The position numbers and the translations under genes were made by a program. The notes under the pieces were generated by a model, which was not told where the DNA came from, searched no databases, and worked only from the letters and a program-made list of their open reading frames with translations. A DNA stretch of 54,265 nucleotides, taken from the NCBI GenBank assembly GCA_937901255.1, contig CALCHN010000076.1, forward strand, positions 1 to 54,265, read 5' to 3'. Shown here piece by piece: positions 10,057 to 19,139 of this stretch. Origin of the DNA: an uncultured Flavobacteriales bacterium (GTDB lineage: Bacteria > Bacteroidota > Bacteroidia > Flavobacteriales_E > Vicingaceae). How positions within the stretch are numbered: the first letter of the stretch is position 1; every line of letters starts with the position of its first letter.

Positions 10057-11151
10057 CTAATTATTATCAATAAAACCACCACCAATAAGGTCGTTACCAT
10101 CATAAAAAACAGCCGATTGCCCTGGAGCTACACCTTGTACATCTTCAAAAAACTCAATTTTTATTCTACCATCTTCTAGCGGAACTAAATTGCTCAATTT
10201 TCCTTTATCTTTATAGCGAATTTTGCTAAGAGCTTCCATTTCATTGGTAATTTGCTCGTATTTTATAATGTTCGGGTTGCGTACAAAAACTTCTTTTTTC
10301 TTTAAATCTTCTTTTGTTCCCAATACTACTTGGTTGTTTGCTGCATCAATTTTCACCACGTAACGAGGGTCGCCAAAGGCAAGCTCTAAGCCTTTTCGCT
10401 GACCAATAGTATAAAACGGATAACCCTTGTGTTTCCCAAGTACATTGCCTTCGGTATCTAAAAAATCTCCACCATCTACTTTTGCTTCTAATCCATCTAC
10501 TCTTCTTTTTAAAAAGCCTCTGTAATCATTATCGGGAACAAAACAAATTTCAAAACTTTCGTTTTTCTTTGCTAATTCTTTGTAGCCTCTATCGAATGCC
10601 ATTTGGCGAATAGTTGGTTTGTCCATTCCGCCAAGAGGAAAAATAGTTCTTGCTAAACTTTCTTGAGAAAGTCCCCACAATACATAAGATTGATCTTTGT
10701 TTTCATCCAACCCTTTAGAAATAATATACCTGCCATTTTCCTGACGGATTTGAGCATAATGTCCTGTGGCAATAAATTCACAACCTAATTGATCAGCTCT
10801 TCTTAAAAGGGCATCCCATTTAATATGGGTGTTGCATAAAACACAAGGGTTTGGTGTTCTTCCTGCAAGGTATTCATCAACAAAATTATCTATAATAAAA
10901 TCGCCAAATTCTTTACGGATATCTAGAATGATGTGGTGAAAGCCGTTTTCTACAGCCAACATTCTAGCATCATTAATATCATCTAAGCTGCAACAACCAG
11001 TAGTTTTTCTTGCACCTCCAGATGTAGCATAATCCCATGTTTTCATGGTTATTCCTATCACTTCGTACCCTTGTTCGTGTAATAATAAAGCAGCTACAGA
11101 ACTGTCAATTCCACCGCTCATTGCCACCAGCACTTTTCCTTTTTTACTCAT
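10057..11151 (-). CDS. mnmA: tRNA-specific 2-thiouridylase MnmA
   Basis: The 364-residue enzyme adds sulfur to U34 of tRNA-Lys, -Glu and -Gln using ATP and a persulfide relay. The PP-loop is SGGIDSSVA (12-20). The two catalytic cysteines are C103 in NPCVLC and C203 in FEICFV. The tRNA-binding middle and C-terminal beta-barrel domains are present, and length is normal. It is the last gene of the prfC-usp-MORN-mnmA minus-strand run, 21 bases after its neighbour. The extra Cys pair at 53-54 (GCC) is often seen in Bacteroidota homologues. Confidence 0.95.
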   Translation of the reverse strand: MSKKGKVLVAMSGGIDSSVAALLLHEQGYEVIGITMKTWDYATSGGARKTTGCCSLDDINDARMLAVENGFHHIILDIRKEFGDFIIDNFVDEYLAGRTPNPCVLCNTHIKWDALLRRADQLGCEFIATGHYAQIRQENGRYIISKGLDENKDQSYVLWGLSQESLARTIFPLGGMDKPTIRQMAFDRGYKELAKKNESFEICFVPDNDYRGFLKRRVDGLEAKVDGGDFLDTEGNVLGKHKGYPFYTIGQRKGLELAFGDPRYVVKIDAANNQVVLGTKEDLKKKEVFVRNPNIIKYEQITNEMEALSKIRYKDKGKLSNLVPLEDGRIKIEFFEDVQGVAPGQSAVFYDGNDLIGGGFIDNN

Positions 11152-11172
11152 TTGTTTTTGTGTATTAGTAGT

Positions 11173-11931
11173 TTAGTCTTGTCTGAATAAATCTTCAAAC
11201 TCTAAATAGTCTTTTTTCTCTTTTTTAATGGTATCGGTATTGATAATCATATCATCTTTATTGTCATCAATACGTCTTCCATAATTGTATTCTTCTTTCT
11301 TTTTAGTTGTTCCATCTTCGTTGTAATACAACCAAATTCCATGTTTTACATCTTTAGCATATTTTCCTGCTAATTGCATCAATCCGTTTTGATAATAGTA
11401 AATTCCTTTGCCTTCTAATCTGCCTTTTACATAAATATGGTGTGATTTTATTTTACCGTTTTCATAATAGGTTTTCCAATCGCCTTCTTCAATATTGTTA
11501 GTATAGTTTTTTTCTTCAGCAACATTTCCGTTAGGATAGTATAATTTCCATAATCCTTCTCTTTTTCCACTAACATAAAACTCTTCGGCTATGGTGTGTC
11601 CGGTAATGCTGTAGTAGGTCCACAAACTGTCTTTTTCCTGATTTTCATATTTTCCGGTAGATTTTAATTCTCCCGTTTTGTAATAAAAGTTGGCATAAGA
11701 ACCATTTTTTAGATGATGTACTTTCATGCTTAGTTTGCCTTCATCATTATAGTGTAAAAACGTTCCTGTTGGTTTATCATCCTTAAACTGACCTTTATAC
11801 CTAAGATAGCCTGTAGGGTGATATTTTTCCCAATAACCTTGTTTCTTGCCGTTGGCATCCACCTTGTTGGTATCTTGAGCAATAGCTAAAGTGGTTAAGA
11901 AGGTTAATATAACTGTAACTAGTAATTTCAT
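11173..11931 (-). CDS. MORN-2/YwqK-like repeat protein, exported
   Basis: The 252-residue protein has a short signal peptide (MKLLVTVILTFLTTLAIAQ). It is then built of about eight ~22-residue repeats with the pattern G.W..YY.NG....E..Y, e.g. EGLWKLYYPNGNVAEEKNY and EGDWKTYYENGKIKSHHIY. These are MORN-2 repeats, the type annotated as 'YwqK family antitoxin' in databases. That antitoxin name comes from Bacillus and is not supported here, because there is no toxin gene next door and the protein is exported. The C-terminal tail is charged and Lys/Asp-rich. It lies 11 bases after usp in the operon. The function is unknown; a cell-surface or periplasmic scaffold is a guess. Confidence 0.8.
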   Translation of the reverse strand: MKLLVTVILTFLTTLAIAQDTNKVDANGKKQGYWEKYHPTGYLRYKGQFKDDKPTGTFLHYNDEGKLSMKVHHLKNGSYANFYYKTGELKSTGKYENQEKDSLWTYYSITGHTIAEEFYVSGKREGLWKLYYPNGNVAEEKNYTNNIEEGDWKTYYENGKIKSHHIYVKGRLEGKGIYYYQNGLMQLAGKYAKDVKHGIWLYYNEDGTTKKKEEYNYGRRIDDNKDDMIINTDTIKKEKKDYLEFEDLFRQD

Positions 11932-11942
11932 TTGTAGCTATT

Positions 11943-12806
11943 TCATTTATTTTTTTGTTCAAATTTCTTTTGTGGTAAGACACTCATAACAGGTACTTCA
12001 GATTTGTTGATAATAGCTTGAGCTTTTGAGCCTATAAATAATTCTTTAAAATCGTTTTCTTGTTGAGTCATTATTAAAATTAAATCAGCAGCAATGTCTT
12101 CAGCATAATCGAGCAAAGCACTAACTAATTTTTTCTTGCCTTTTTCTATAGGGATTAACGCTGTTTCACATTTAATATTTTCTTTTTCTATCACTTCTTT
12201 CACTTCATTAATCTGTCCTTCAAGTTTTGATAGTACTTCATTTTTGTCAGACAGAATAATAGAAGCCACATTAATTTGTGCGTTGAACAGTTTGGCTAAT
12301 TTAATGCCAATGTTCACTTTGTCAGTTGTTGCTTTGGTTAAATCTAAAGGGAGCAATATTTTTTTACATCCTTTTTGGTGCTTCTTCCCCTTAATAGTAA
12401 TTACCGGACAAGGAGAAGTTTTTACCACTCGTAAAGAGTTAGAACCAATAAATTTACCTCTTGCAGCTCCTTGAGTTCCCATAACTATCATTTTTGCTTT
12501 GATAGCTTTAGCTGTTTTTACAATTTTATTATAAACGGAACCTTTGGTAAGTAAATAAGAAATAGGCACGCCACTTTCTTTAGAGGAATCTTCAGCTAAG
12601 GTTTTTAGGTTTTTTTCTACTGCTTCTTTTAGTCCACTAACTTCTGAGAAAAATACTTTTATTACGGGATTTAGTTCTTCAAGTACATAAAGCAAAACAA
12701 TTTCAGCATCCTGAATTTTAGCAAGATTGTAAGATTGTTTCAATGCAATTAACGATTGTTCTGAAAAATCTATAGGAACTAATATTTTGTTTTGTTTAGT
12801 CTTCAT
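11943..12806 (-). CDS. Tandem universal stress protein
   Basis: The 287-residue cytosolic protein has two UspA domains (about 1-145 and 150-278). The first opens NKILVPIDFSEQSLIALKQS and has a nucleotide-binding loop, GTQGAARGKFIGSNS, of the G-x2-G-x9-G-S type. The second (KKILLPLDL...) ends in a degenerate loop (FKELFIGSKAQ) and may not bind ATP. Two-domain Usp proteins of this size are common in Bacteroidota and respond to starvation, redox or envelope stress. It begins 5 bases after prfC, so it shares that transcript. The exact stimulus cannot be read from the sequence. Confidence 0.88.
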   Translation of the reverse strand: MKTKQNKILVPIDFSEQSLIALKQSYNLAKIQDAEIVLLYVLEELNPVIKVFFSEVSGLKEAVEKNLKTLAEDSSKESGVPISYLLTKGSVYNKIVKTAKAIKAKMIVMGTQGAARGKFIGSNSLRVVKTSPCPVITIKGKKHQKGCKKILLPLDLTKATTDKVNIGIKLAKLFNAQINVASIILSDKNEVLSKLEGQINEVKEVIEKENIKCETALIPIEKGKKKLVSALLDYAEDIAADLILIMTQQENDFKELFIGSKAQAIINKSEVPVMSVLPQKKFEQKNK

Positions 12807-12811
12807 AATAT

Positions 12812-14410
12812 TTAATTTGAGGCTAATTCTTTTTTAAATTCAGAAGTAGTATGGAAAGTTATTTCCGGATAATCAGCTTGTGCACTTTGCAATAAAAAGG
12901 CACTTTGAGCCAAGAAAACATCATTTCCATCTTTATCTATAGCAATGTATTGACTTTTTCGCATTTTAAACTCTTCTATTTTAGCCTCATTATCCGAAGT
13001 CATCCAACAAGCTTTATGCAAGCTTTTAGCTTCAAACTCTGCCGATGCTCCATACTCGTGTTTTAAACGATGTTGAATAACCTCAAATTGTAATTCTCCA
13101 ACTGTACCAACAATTTTTCTGTTACCCGGTTGTTGAATAAATAACTGAGCCACACCTTCATCGGTAAGCTGCTGGATGCCTTTTTCCAGCTGCTTGGTTT
13201 TCATAGGATCTTTATTAATAAGCTCCTTGAAAATTTCCGGAGAGAAACTTGGAATTCCTTGGAATTCTATTTTTTCTCCTTCAGTAAGCGTGTCACCAAT
13301 TTTAAAATTTCCTGCATCATACAAACCAATTACATCACCCGGAAAAGCTTCGTCAATAACGCTTTTATCCTGAGCCATAAAACTGGTAGGATTGTTAAAT
13401 CTTAATTTTTTATCGGTAGCTACATTGTAGTAAAACTTGTTTCTTTCAAATGTTCCCGAACAAATTCTTAAAAAAGCAATTCTATCTCTATGTTTAGGAT
13501 CTAGATTGGCGTGAATTTTAAAAATAAATCCTGTAAAATTAGGTTCTGTAGGCTCTACCATTCTTATATTGGTTGCTCTGCTTCTTGGGCTTGGAGCTAT
13601 TGCTAAGAAGGTATCCAACAATTCCTGAACACCAAAATTGTTTAGAGCACTACCAAAAAATACTGGAGCTAATTGTCCAGCACGGTATTTTTCCACATCA
13701 AAGGCATCATAAACTCCTTCAATAAGCTCTACATCTTCTCTCAATTTTGGAGCATCTTCTTCAATTATTTCATCTAATAAAGGGTCGTTTAGGTCTTTAA
13801 TGCTTACAATTTCTCTTTCAATTTTTGTTTTATTGGAATCAAATAAATTCAGGTGTTTTTCATATAAATTATAAACGCCTTTAAAAGTTGCTCCAATACT
13901 TATGGGCCAACTTAAAGGTCTTACTTTTATGTCTAAAGTAGTTTCAATTTCATCTAACAAATCAAATGGATTTTGACCTTCTCTATCCATTTTGTTTATG
14001 AAAACAATAACAGGAGTATCACGCATTCTACAAACTTCCATCAACTTTTTGGTTTGAGCTTCCACACCATTGGCACAGTCAATTACCAAAATAACGCTAT
14101 CAACGGCTGTTAGTGTTCTGTAAGTATCTTCAGCAAAATCTTTGTGACCAGGAGTATCTAGAATATTGATTTTAGTGTCTTTATAATTAAAAGCCATTAC
14201 CGAGGTAGCAACAGAAATTCCTCTTTGCTTTTCAATTTCCATAAAATCGGAAGTAGCAGTTTTCTTAATCTTATTAGATTTTACAGCACCTGCCGTTTGT
14301 ATCGCACCACCAAATAACAATAATTTTTCGGTAAGCGTTGTTTTACCCGCATCGGGGTGACTAATAATGCCAAAAGTTCTTCTTTTTGCTATTTCTTTCT
14401 CTAAACTCAT
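12812..14410 (-). CDS. prfC: Peptide chain release factor 3
   Basis: The 532-residue GTPase recycles RF1/RF2 from the ribosome after termination. G1 is HPDAGKTT (18-25), G3 is DTPGHKDF (85-92) and G4 is NKMD (139-142). The switch-I region contains the RF3-type segment KRGISVATSVM-like at 61-72. Domains II and III follow, with normal family length (about 525-530). It heads the minus-strand operon with usp, the MORN protein and mnmA, divergent from hpt. EF-G and LepA are excluded by length and by the RF3-type opening RRTFGIISHPDAGK. Confidence 0.95.
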   Translation of the reverse strand: MSLEKEIAKRRTFGIISHPDAGKTTLTEKLLLFGGAIQTAGAVKSNKIKKTATSDFMEIEKQRGISVATSVMAFNYKDTKINILDTPGHKDFAEDTYRTLTAVDSVILVIDCANGVEAQTKKLMEVCRMRDTPVIVFINKMDREGQNPFDLLDEIETTLDIKVRPLSWPISIGATFKGVYNLYEKHLNLFDSNKTKIEREIVSIKDLNDPLLDEIIEEDAPKLREDVELIEGVYDAFDVEKYRAGQLAPVFFGSALNNFGVQELLDTFLAIAPSPRSRATNIRMVEPTEPNFTGFIFKIHANLDPKHRDRIAFLRICSGTFERNKFYYNVATDKKLRFNNPTSFMAQDKSVIDEAFPGDVIGLYDAGNFKIGDTLTEGEKIEFQGIPSFSPEIFKELINKDPMKTKQLEKGIQQLTDEGVAQLFIQQPGNRKIVGTVGELQFEVIQHRLKHEYGASAEFEAKSLHKACWMTSDNEAKIEEFKMRKSQYIAIDKDGNDVFLAQSAFLLQSAQADYPEITFHTTSEFKKELASN

Positions 14411-14517
14411 GCCGCAAAATTAGCTTTTTTATATGGAATGTAATAGATAGCATTAACTAGTTCAAGATACTTTTTTTATCTTCCAGTAAATTACTACTGT
14501 TCTACTAAGAAAATTAC

Positions 14518-14525
14518 TACTTTTG
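14518..14525 (+). promoter_or_regulatory. Bacteroidota -7 box for hpt
   Basis: TACTTTTG fits TAnnTTTG and sits 19 bases before the hpt start, the same spacing seen at miaB and pssA. No convincing -33 element was assigned. Confidence 0.5.
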
Positions 14526-14544
14526 CAATCCAATTTTTATAAAA

Positions 14545-15084
14545 ATGGGTAAGATAACAATTAAGGATAAAACCTTTAAACCATACATTTCTGCTGAAGA
14601 GCTGCAAACTTCCATAAGTAAAGTTGCAAATGAAATTAATACGCATTACAGTGGTAAATCGCCTATTTTTATTGGGGTGTTAAATGGTTCGTTTATGTTT
14701 ATGAGCGATTTATTGAAAGAAATTAATTTACAATGTACGGTTTCTTTTGTAAAGTTAGCTTCTTATGAAGGAACCAGCACCACAGGAAAAGTAAACGAGT
14801 TAATTGGGTTAAATGAAGACTTAGAAGGACAAGATATTATTTTGGTGGAAGATATTGTAGATACCGGAAATACCTTGGTTAAGTTGTATGAGATTTTGCA
14901 AAATAAAAAAGTAAATTCTATAAAAATTGCTTCATTGCTTTTTAAACCTGAGGCTTACCACAAACCTTATCCGATTGATTATATAGGCAAAGAAATTCCA
15001 AACGCTTTTGTATTGGGCTACGGATTAGATTATGATGGCTATGGTAGAAACCTCAGTTCCATTTATGTGTTGGATGAACAATAG
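14545..15084 (+). CDS. hpt: Hypoxanthine phosphoribosyltransferase
   Basis: The 179-residue purine-salvage enzyme converts hypoxanthine or guanine plus PRPP to IMP or GMP. The PRPP-binding loop is ILVEDIVDTGNTL (about 99-111), with the paired acidic residues E102-D103. The flexible-loop segment KLASYEGTSTTGK (70-82) and the base-binding region near KPEAYHKPYPIDYIG are present. Normal length. It is the first gene of the hpt-adk-obgE set (44 and 58 bases between genes), an order common in Bacteroidota, linking purine salvage to adenylate balance. Confidence 0.94.
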   Translation: MGKITIKDKTFKPYISAEELQTSISKVANEINTHYSGKSPIFIGVLNGSFMFMSDLLKEINLQCTVSFVKLASYEGTSTTGKVNELIGLNEDLEGQDIILVEDIVDTGNTLVKLYEILQNKKVNSIKIASLLFKPEAYHKPYPIDYIGKEIPNAFVLGYGLDYDGYGRNLSSIYVLDEQ

Positions 15085-15128
15085 AAATAGATATTAAGTT
15101 AGTTTAAAATTATAAAAACCAAAAAGAT

Positions 15129-15704
15129 ATGTTGAATATAGTATTATTTGGTCCTCCGGGAGCAGGAAAAGGAACACAAGCAGCAAAATTAGTTGATAAA
15201 TATAGCTTAGTACATTTATCAACGGGAGATATTTTTAGAGCCAACATTAAAGGCGAAACGGAATTGGGTAAATTAGCCAAAAGCTATATGGATAAAGGGA
15301 ATTTAGTTCCTGATGAAGTTACTATTAGCATGTTAGAAGCTGAGGTAGATAAAAATCCACAAGCTAAAGGGTTTATTTTTGATGGTTTTCCGAGAACTAC
15401 GCCACAAGCAGAAGCGTTGGATAGATTTTTAACTTCAAAAAATACGACTATCTCTATTATGCTAGCATTGGATGTTCCAAAAGAAGAGTTAATAAAACGT
15501 TTGCTAGAAAGAGGAAAAGACAGCGGAAGAGCAGATGATTTAGATGAAAGCATTATTGCTAATAGAATTAAAGTGTATAACGAACAAACTGCAGTAGTAG
15601 CTGATTTTTATGCTGCTCAAAACAAATTTGAAAAAATTAATGGCGTAGGCAGCATTGAGGATATTTTCAACCGTTTGTGTTCAGCTATCGATAACGCTAA
15701 TTAA
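15129..15704 (+). CDS. adk: Adenylate kinase
   Basis: The 191-residue enzyme interconverts ATP + AMP and 2 ADP. It has the P-loop GPPGAGKGT (8-16), the NMP-binding STGDIFR (31-37), and DGFPRT (85-90). The LID segment is the short form (GKDSGRADDLDESII), without the four-Cys zinc finger, as usual for ~190-residue adenylate kinases. It lies between hpt and obgE on the same strand and is probably co-transcribed. Confidence 0.95.
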   Translation: MLNIVLFGPPGAGKGTQAAKLVDKYSLVHLSTGDIFRANIKGETELGKLAKSYMDKGNLVPDEVTISMLEAEVDKNPQAKGFIFDGFPRTTPQAEALDRFLTSKNTTISIMLALDVPKEELIKRLLERGKDSGRADDLDESIIANRIKVYNEQTAVVADFYAAQNKFEKINGVGSIEDIFNRLCSAIDNAN

Positions 15705-15714
15705 ATATTAGAGA

Positions 15715-15757
15715 TTAGAAATTAAACTTCAAACCTCAAACTTTTAACTTTTAAACT
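15715..15757 (+). repeat. Intergenic TTCAAACCTCAAAC-type repeat
   Basis: The adk-obgE gap contains a low-complexity run with TTCAAACCTCAAACTTTTAA. A near-identical run recurs between paaB and paaC at 40882-40903, and a related one lies before the sigma-54 activator at 21940-21983. Function unknown. Confidence 0.45.
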
Positions 15758-15762
15758 AACCA

Positions 15763-16761
15763 ATGTCCAACTCCAACTTTATAGATTACGTAAAAATACA
15801 CTGCACTTCAGGTAAAGGAGGTAGAGGTTCGAGGCATTTTAGGCGAGAAAAGTACGAGCCTAAAGGTGGGCCTGATGGTGGTGATGGCGGTAGAGGCGGA
15901 CACGTAATTGTGAAAGGTAACAAAAACCTATGGACCTTATTGCATTTAAAATACAAACGACATATTAAAGCTAAGCATGGTGAAGATGGCAGTAGCTCTA
16001 GAAGTACAGGTGCTGAAGGGGAAGATGTTTATGTAGAAGTGCCTTTGGGAACCATTGCCAAAGATGGTGAAACTGGTGAGGTATTATTTGAAATAACTGA
16101 AGATGGTGAAGAGCAAATCTTACTTAAGGGAGGCAGAGGTGGTTTAGGAAATGCTCATTTTAAATCATCAACCAACCAAGCTCCAAGATATGCACAACCC
16201 GGAGAGGATGGTCAGGAAGCGTGGAAAATATTAGAATTAAAAGTATTAGCTGATGTTGGTTTGGTTGGCTTTCCTAATGCCGGAAAATCAACATTATTAT
16301 CGGTGCTAAGTGCTGCAAAGCCTGAAATAGCTAATTATCCTTTTACTACTTTAGTGCCTAATTTAGGGATTGTTTCTTACAGAGATTATCGTTCTTTTGT
16401 GATGGCAGACATTCCTGGAATTATTGAAGGAGCTCACGAAGGTAAAGGGTTAGGAATACGATTTTTAAGGCATATAGAAAGAAATGCAGTATTGTTGTTT
16501 TTAATTCCTGCCGACAGCAAAAATATTAATGAAGAATACGAAATTCTATTAAACGAATTGAAAGCGTATAACCCGGAATTATTAGATAAAGATAGAATAT
16601 TAGCCATTTCTAAATCTGATATGTTGGATGATGAACTAAAAGATGAAATTGAAAAAGACTTACCGGAAGTTCCTCATTTATTTATTTCTTCTGTTGCTCA
16701 ACAAGGCTTACTAGAACTTAAAGACTTACTTTGGAAATACATTAACAAAGGAGAAGAGTAA
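15763..16761 (+). CDS. obgE: GTPase ObgE/CgtA
   Basis: The 332-residue ribosome-associated GTPase acts in 50S assembly and stringent control. The glycine-rich Obg fold fills residues 1-158 (KGGPDGGDGGRGGHV near 34-48). The G domain has G1 GFPNAGKS (169-176), G3 DIPGIIEGAH (216-225) and G4 SKSD (about 288-291), in place of NKxD. The C-terminal OCT domain of longer homologues is absent, as is usual in Bacteroidota. It is the last gene of the hpt-adk-obgE set. Confidence 0.95.
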   Translation: MSNSNFIDYVKIHCTSGKGGRGSRHFRREKYEPKGGPDGGDGGRGGHVIVKGNKNLWTLLHLKYKRHIKAKHGEDGSSSRSTGAEGEDVYVEVPLGTIAKDGETGEVLFEITEDGEEQILLKGGRGGLGNAHFKSSTNQAPRYAQPGEDGQEAWKILELKVLADVGLVGFPNAGKSTLLSVLSAAKPEIANYPFTTLVPNLGIVSYRDYRSFVMADIPGIIEGAHEGKGLGIRFLRHIERNAVLLFLIPADSKNINEEYEILLNELKAYNPELLDKDRILAISKSDMLDDELKDEIEKDLPEVPHLFISSVAQQGLLELKDLLWKYINKGEE

Positions 16762-16782
16762 TTCACATTAAATTAAATAGTA

Positions 16783-16930
16783 TTAACCACATAGGTACAT
16801 AGCTTTAAAAGCTTCATTCCTAAACTAAGAAAAATAGACTCGCATAGTTTGTTTCCATTTTATGGAAACACTTTGTGATACTATATTTTCTTTAATTTAT
16901 AGTTAGCCATCTATGTCTCTATGTGGTTAA
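16783..16930. repeat. Palindromic interspersed element, copy A
   Basis: The ends are TTAACCACATAG-GTA-CATAG on the left and CTATG-TCT-CTATGTGGTTAA on the right. They pair except at the three-base spacers. A central 7-bp hairpin (GTTTCCA / TGGAAAC, 16851-16869) sits inside an imperfect longer stem. It lies between the convergent obgE and paaZ genes. Copies B (25887-26030) and C (29993-30128) share the ends but not the central stem sequence. No ORF is inside. Confidence 0.85.
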
Positions 16931-16955
16931 GTTTTATGATATAAAAGTTAATATG

Positions 16956-19001
16956 TTAGTCTTGATTTTTAAACTTTACCATCGTTAAGATAGTAGCTAA
17001 AGCAACAGTCTCTCCTGTTTCATCATACACATCTACTAAGAACTTTACAATTCCTTTTTTGATGTCATTTTCATCTTTTTTCTCTTGAGAAATTTTTTCC
17101 TTAGCCGTAAATCTAACTCCAATAGTCATTCCCGGGTAAACAGGTTTTACAAACCTACATTCATCCAACCCATAGTTCAACAAAACAGGCCCTTTTTTAC
17201 CATCAACAAATAAACCTGCAGCTTTTGATAATACCCAATAACCATGTGCAACATTTCTTTCAAAAATAGTTCCTTCTAAAGAAGTAGCATCTACGTGAGC
17301 ATAAAAATGGTCGCCACTAACGTTGGCAAAATTCACAATATCCGCATCGGTAACTGTATGTTTTCTGGTTATCACCGTTTCACCTATTTGAATTTCTTCA
17401 AAATGTTTTTGGAAAACATGTCTGTCAAATTCTGTTTGTTCAGCACCGTATTGGTATTGGTTGGTAACCTTGGTAATCATGGTTGGAGAACCTTGAATAG
17501 CTGTACGTTGTAAGTAATGTAAAATACCACGTTTTCCACCCATTTCTTCACCACCACCAGCTCTACCCGGTCCGCCATGAGTAAGCAAAGGCATAGGAGA
17601 ACCATGTCCGGTACTTTCTTTGGCACAAGCAGCGTTTAATATCAAAATTCGTCCGTGCATACATGCCGCACCCATTACAAATTCTTTCGCAATTTTATCA
17701 TCATTGGTAACAATAGAACAAACCAAAGAACCTTTGCCCATGTTGGCTAATTCAATAGCTTCATCAAGGGTTTTGTAAGGAATTATGGTAGATACTGGTC
17801 CAAAAGCTTCAATGTTGTGGCAATCGGTATTGGTAAAAGGATTTTCGTTTAAAAATAAGATAGGCGATAAGAAAGCACCTTTGCTTTTGTCAGCTCCGGT
17901 AACTTCAAAATTATCTATATCTCCAAAAACAATTTTCTGACTAGCAGAAAGCTGAGCTACTTTTTCTTTCACTTCTTTCACTTGCTCTAATCCTGCCAAA
18001 GCTCCCATTCTTACTCCTTCTACAGCAGGATTTCCTATTACCGTTTGAGCCAATCTTTTCCCTAAAGCAATTTGTACATCTTCTACTAATTTTTCCGGAA
18101 CAATAATTCTTCGAACAGCTGTACATTTTTGTCCGGCTTTCACCGTCATTTCTCGTTGTACCTCTTTTATGAATAAATCAAACTCTTCCGTTCCGGGAAC
18201 AGCATCTTCTCCTAAAATACTTGCGTTTAGTGAATCTGCTTCCATATTAAAAGGAACAGCTTCTTCTAACAAACGAGGATGTGCTTTAAGCATTTTTCCT
18301 GTTGAAGCAGAACCAGTAAAAGTAACTACATCTTGGCTGGTAACATGGTCTAAAATTCCGTTGGCAGAACCGCAAATTAATTGCAAAGCACCTTCGGGAA
18401 GAATTTTTGAATCAATAATGTCTTTAACCATTGCTTCGGTCAGGAAAGAAGTTAAAGTAGCAGGTTTAACAATAGCAGGAACACCAGCCATTAAGTTAAC
18501 GGCAATTTTTTCTAACATTCCCCAAATAGGAAAGTTAAACGCATTAATGTGAATGGCTACTCCTTGCTTAGGAACCATAATATGATGCCCAATGAAAGTG
18601 CCATTTTTAGAAAGTGGAGCTGTTTCTCCATCTACATAAAAAGGCTCGTCAGGAAATTGTCTTCTAAGACTGGCATTAGCGAATAAATTACCAATACCTC
18701 CTTCAATATCTATCCAGCTATCAACTTTTGTAGCCCCTGTTTTAGCACTTACTTCATAGTATTTTGCTTTTAATGAAATTAAATGTAACGCCAAGGATTT
18801 TAACATCAATCCTCTCTCCTGAAAAGTCATTTTTCTTAAAGCAGGGGCACCCACTTTACGGGCATAGTCCATCATACCTGCAAAATCTAACCCTTCGCTA
18901 GATGCAGAAGCAATTTGTTCACCTGTAATGGCATCAAATAATGGTTTTTCTTTTCCAGAGCCTTCCACCCATTGTCCTTGAGCGTAATTTTGTAGTTTCA
19001 T
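16956..19001 (-). CDS. paaZ: PaaZ, bifunctional oxepin-CoA hydrolase / semialdehyde dehydrogenase
   Basis: The 681-residue fusion opens the oxepin ring of the phenylacetyl-CoA pathway and oxidises the resulting semialdehyde. The aldehyde dehydrogenase part (1-520) has catalytic C293 (AGQKCTAVRRI) and E254 (FNMEADSLN). The C-terminal MaoC-type hydratase part (about 535-681) has D564 and H569 in SGDHFYAHVD. Both halves look complete. It stands about 20 kb from paaABCDE, alone on the minus strand. It acts on the product of the PaaABCE epoxidase after PaaG-type isomerisation; paaG is not in the window. Confidence 0.95.
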   Translation of the reverse strand: MKLQNYAQGQWVEGSGKEKPLFDAITGEQIASASSEGLDFAGMMDYARKVGAPALRKMTFQERGLMLKSLALHLISLKAKYYEVSAKTGATKVDSWIDIEGGIGNLFANASLRRQFPDEPFYVDGETAPLSKNGTFIGHHIMVPKQGVAIHINAFNFPIWGMLEKIAVNLMAGVPAIVKPATLTSFLTEAMVKDIIDSKILPEGALQLICGSANGILDHVTSQDVVTFTGSASTGKMLKAHPRLLEEAVPFNMEADSLNASILGEDAVPGTEEFDLFIKEVQREMTVKAGQKCTAVRRIIVPEKLVEDVQIALGKRLAQTVIGNPAVEGVRMGALAGLEQVKEVKEKVAQLSASQKIVFGDIDNFEVTGADKSKGAFLSPILFLNENPFTNTDCHNIEAFGPVSTIIPYKTLDEAIELANMGKGSLVCSIVTNDDKIAKEFVMGAACMHGRILILNAACAKESTGHGSPMPLLTHGGPGRAGGGEEMGGKRGILHYLQRTAIQGSPTMITKVTNQYQYGAEQTEFDRHVFQKHFEEIQIGETVITRKHTVTDADIVNFANVSGDHFYAHVDATSLEGTIFERNVAHGYWVLSKAAGLFVDGKKGPVLLNYGLDECRFVKPVYPGMTIGVRFTAKEKISQEKKDENDIKKGIVKFLVDVYDETGETVALATILTMVKFKNQD

Positions 19002-19081
19002 ATGTAGTTTTATTTTATTAGGTCAGTAAAATTAAGAATTTGTAAACTATGTAGAAATATATCTTGTTATTTTTAACTAAA

Positions 19082-19113
19082 AAGAGGTTGTCGATATTAA
19101 TCGACAACCTCTT
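19082..19113 (-). terminator. Terminator of the minus-strand T9SS gene
   Basis: A perfect 14-bp stem (19082-19095 with 19100-19113) with a 4-base loop. On the minus strand it is followed by a T-rich run. It lies 27 bases after the stop of the gene ending at 19140. Confidence 0.75.
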
Positions 19114-19139
19114 AAATCATTGAATTGAATTAAAATACT

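Noticed and set aside
11173..11931. Toxin-antitoxin function for the MORN/YwqK-like protein
   Set aside because: No toxin gene is adjacent, and the signal peptide places it outside the cytosol; the name is inherited from a distant family.
14415..14422. TAATTTTG as the prfC promoter
   Set aside because: It lies only 4 bases before the start codon, leaving no leader, while the other boxes in the window are 19-31 bases upstream.
18169..18552. Plus-strand open frame of 127 codons
   Set aside because: It is antisense to the aldehyde dehydrogenase core of paaZ.
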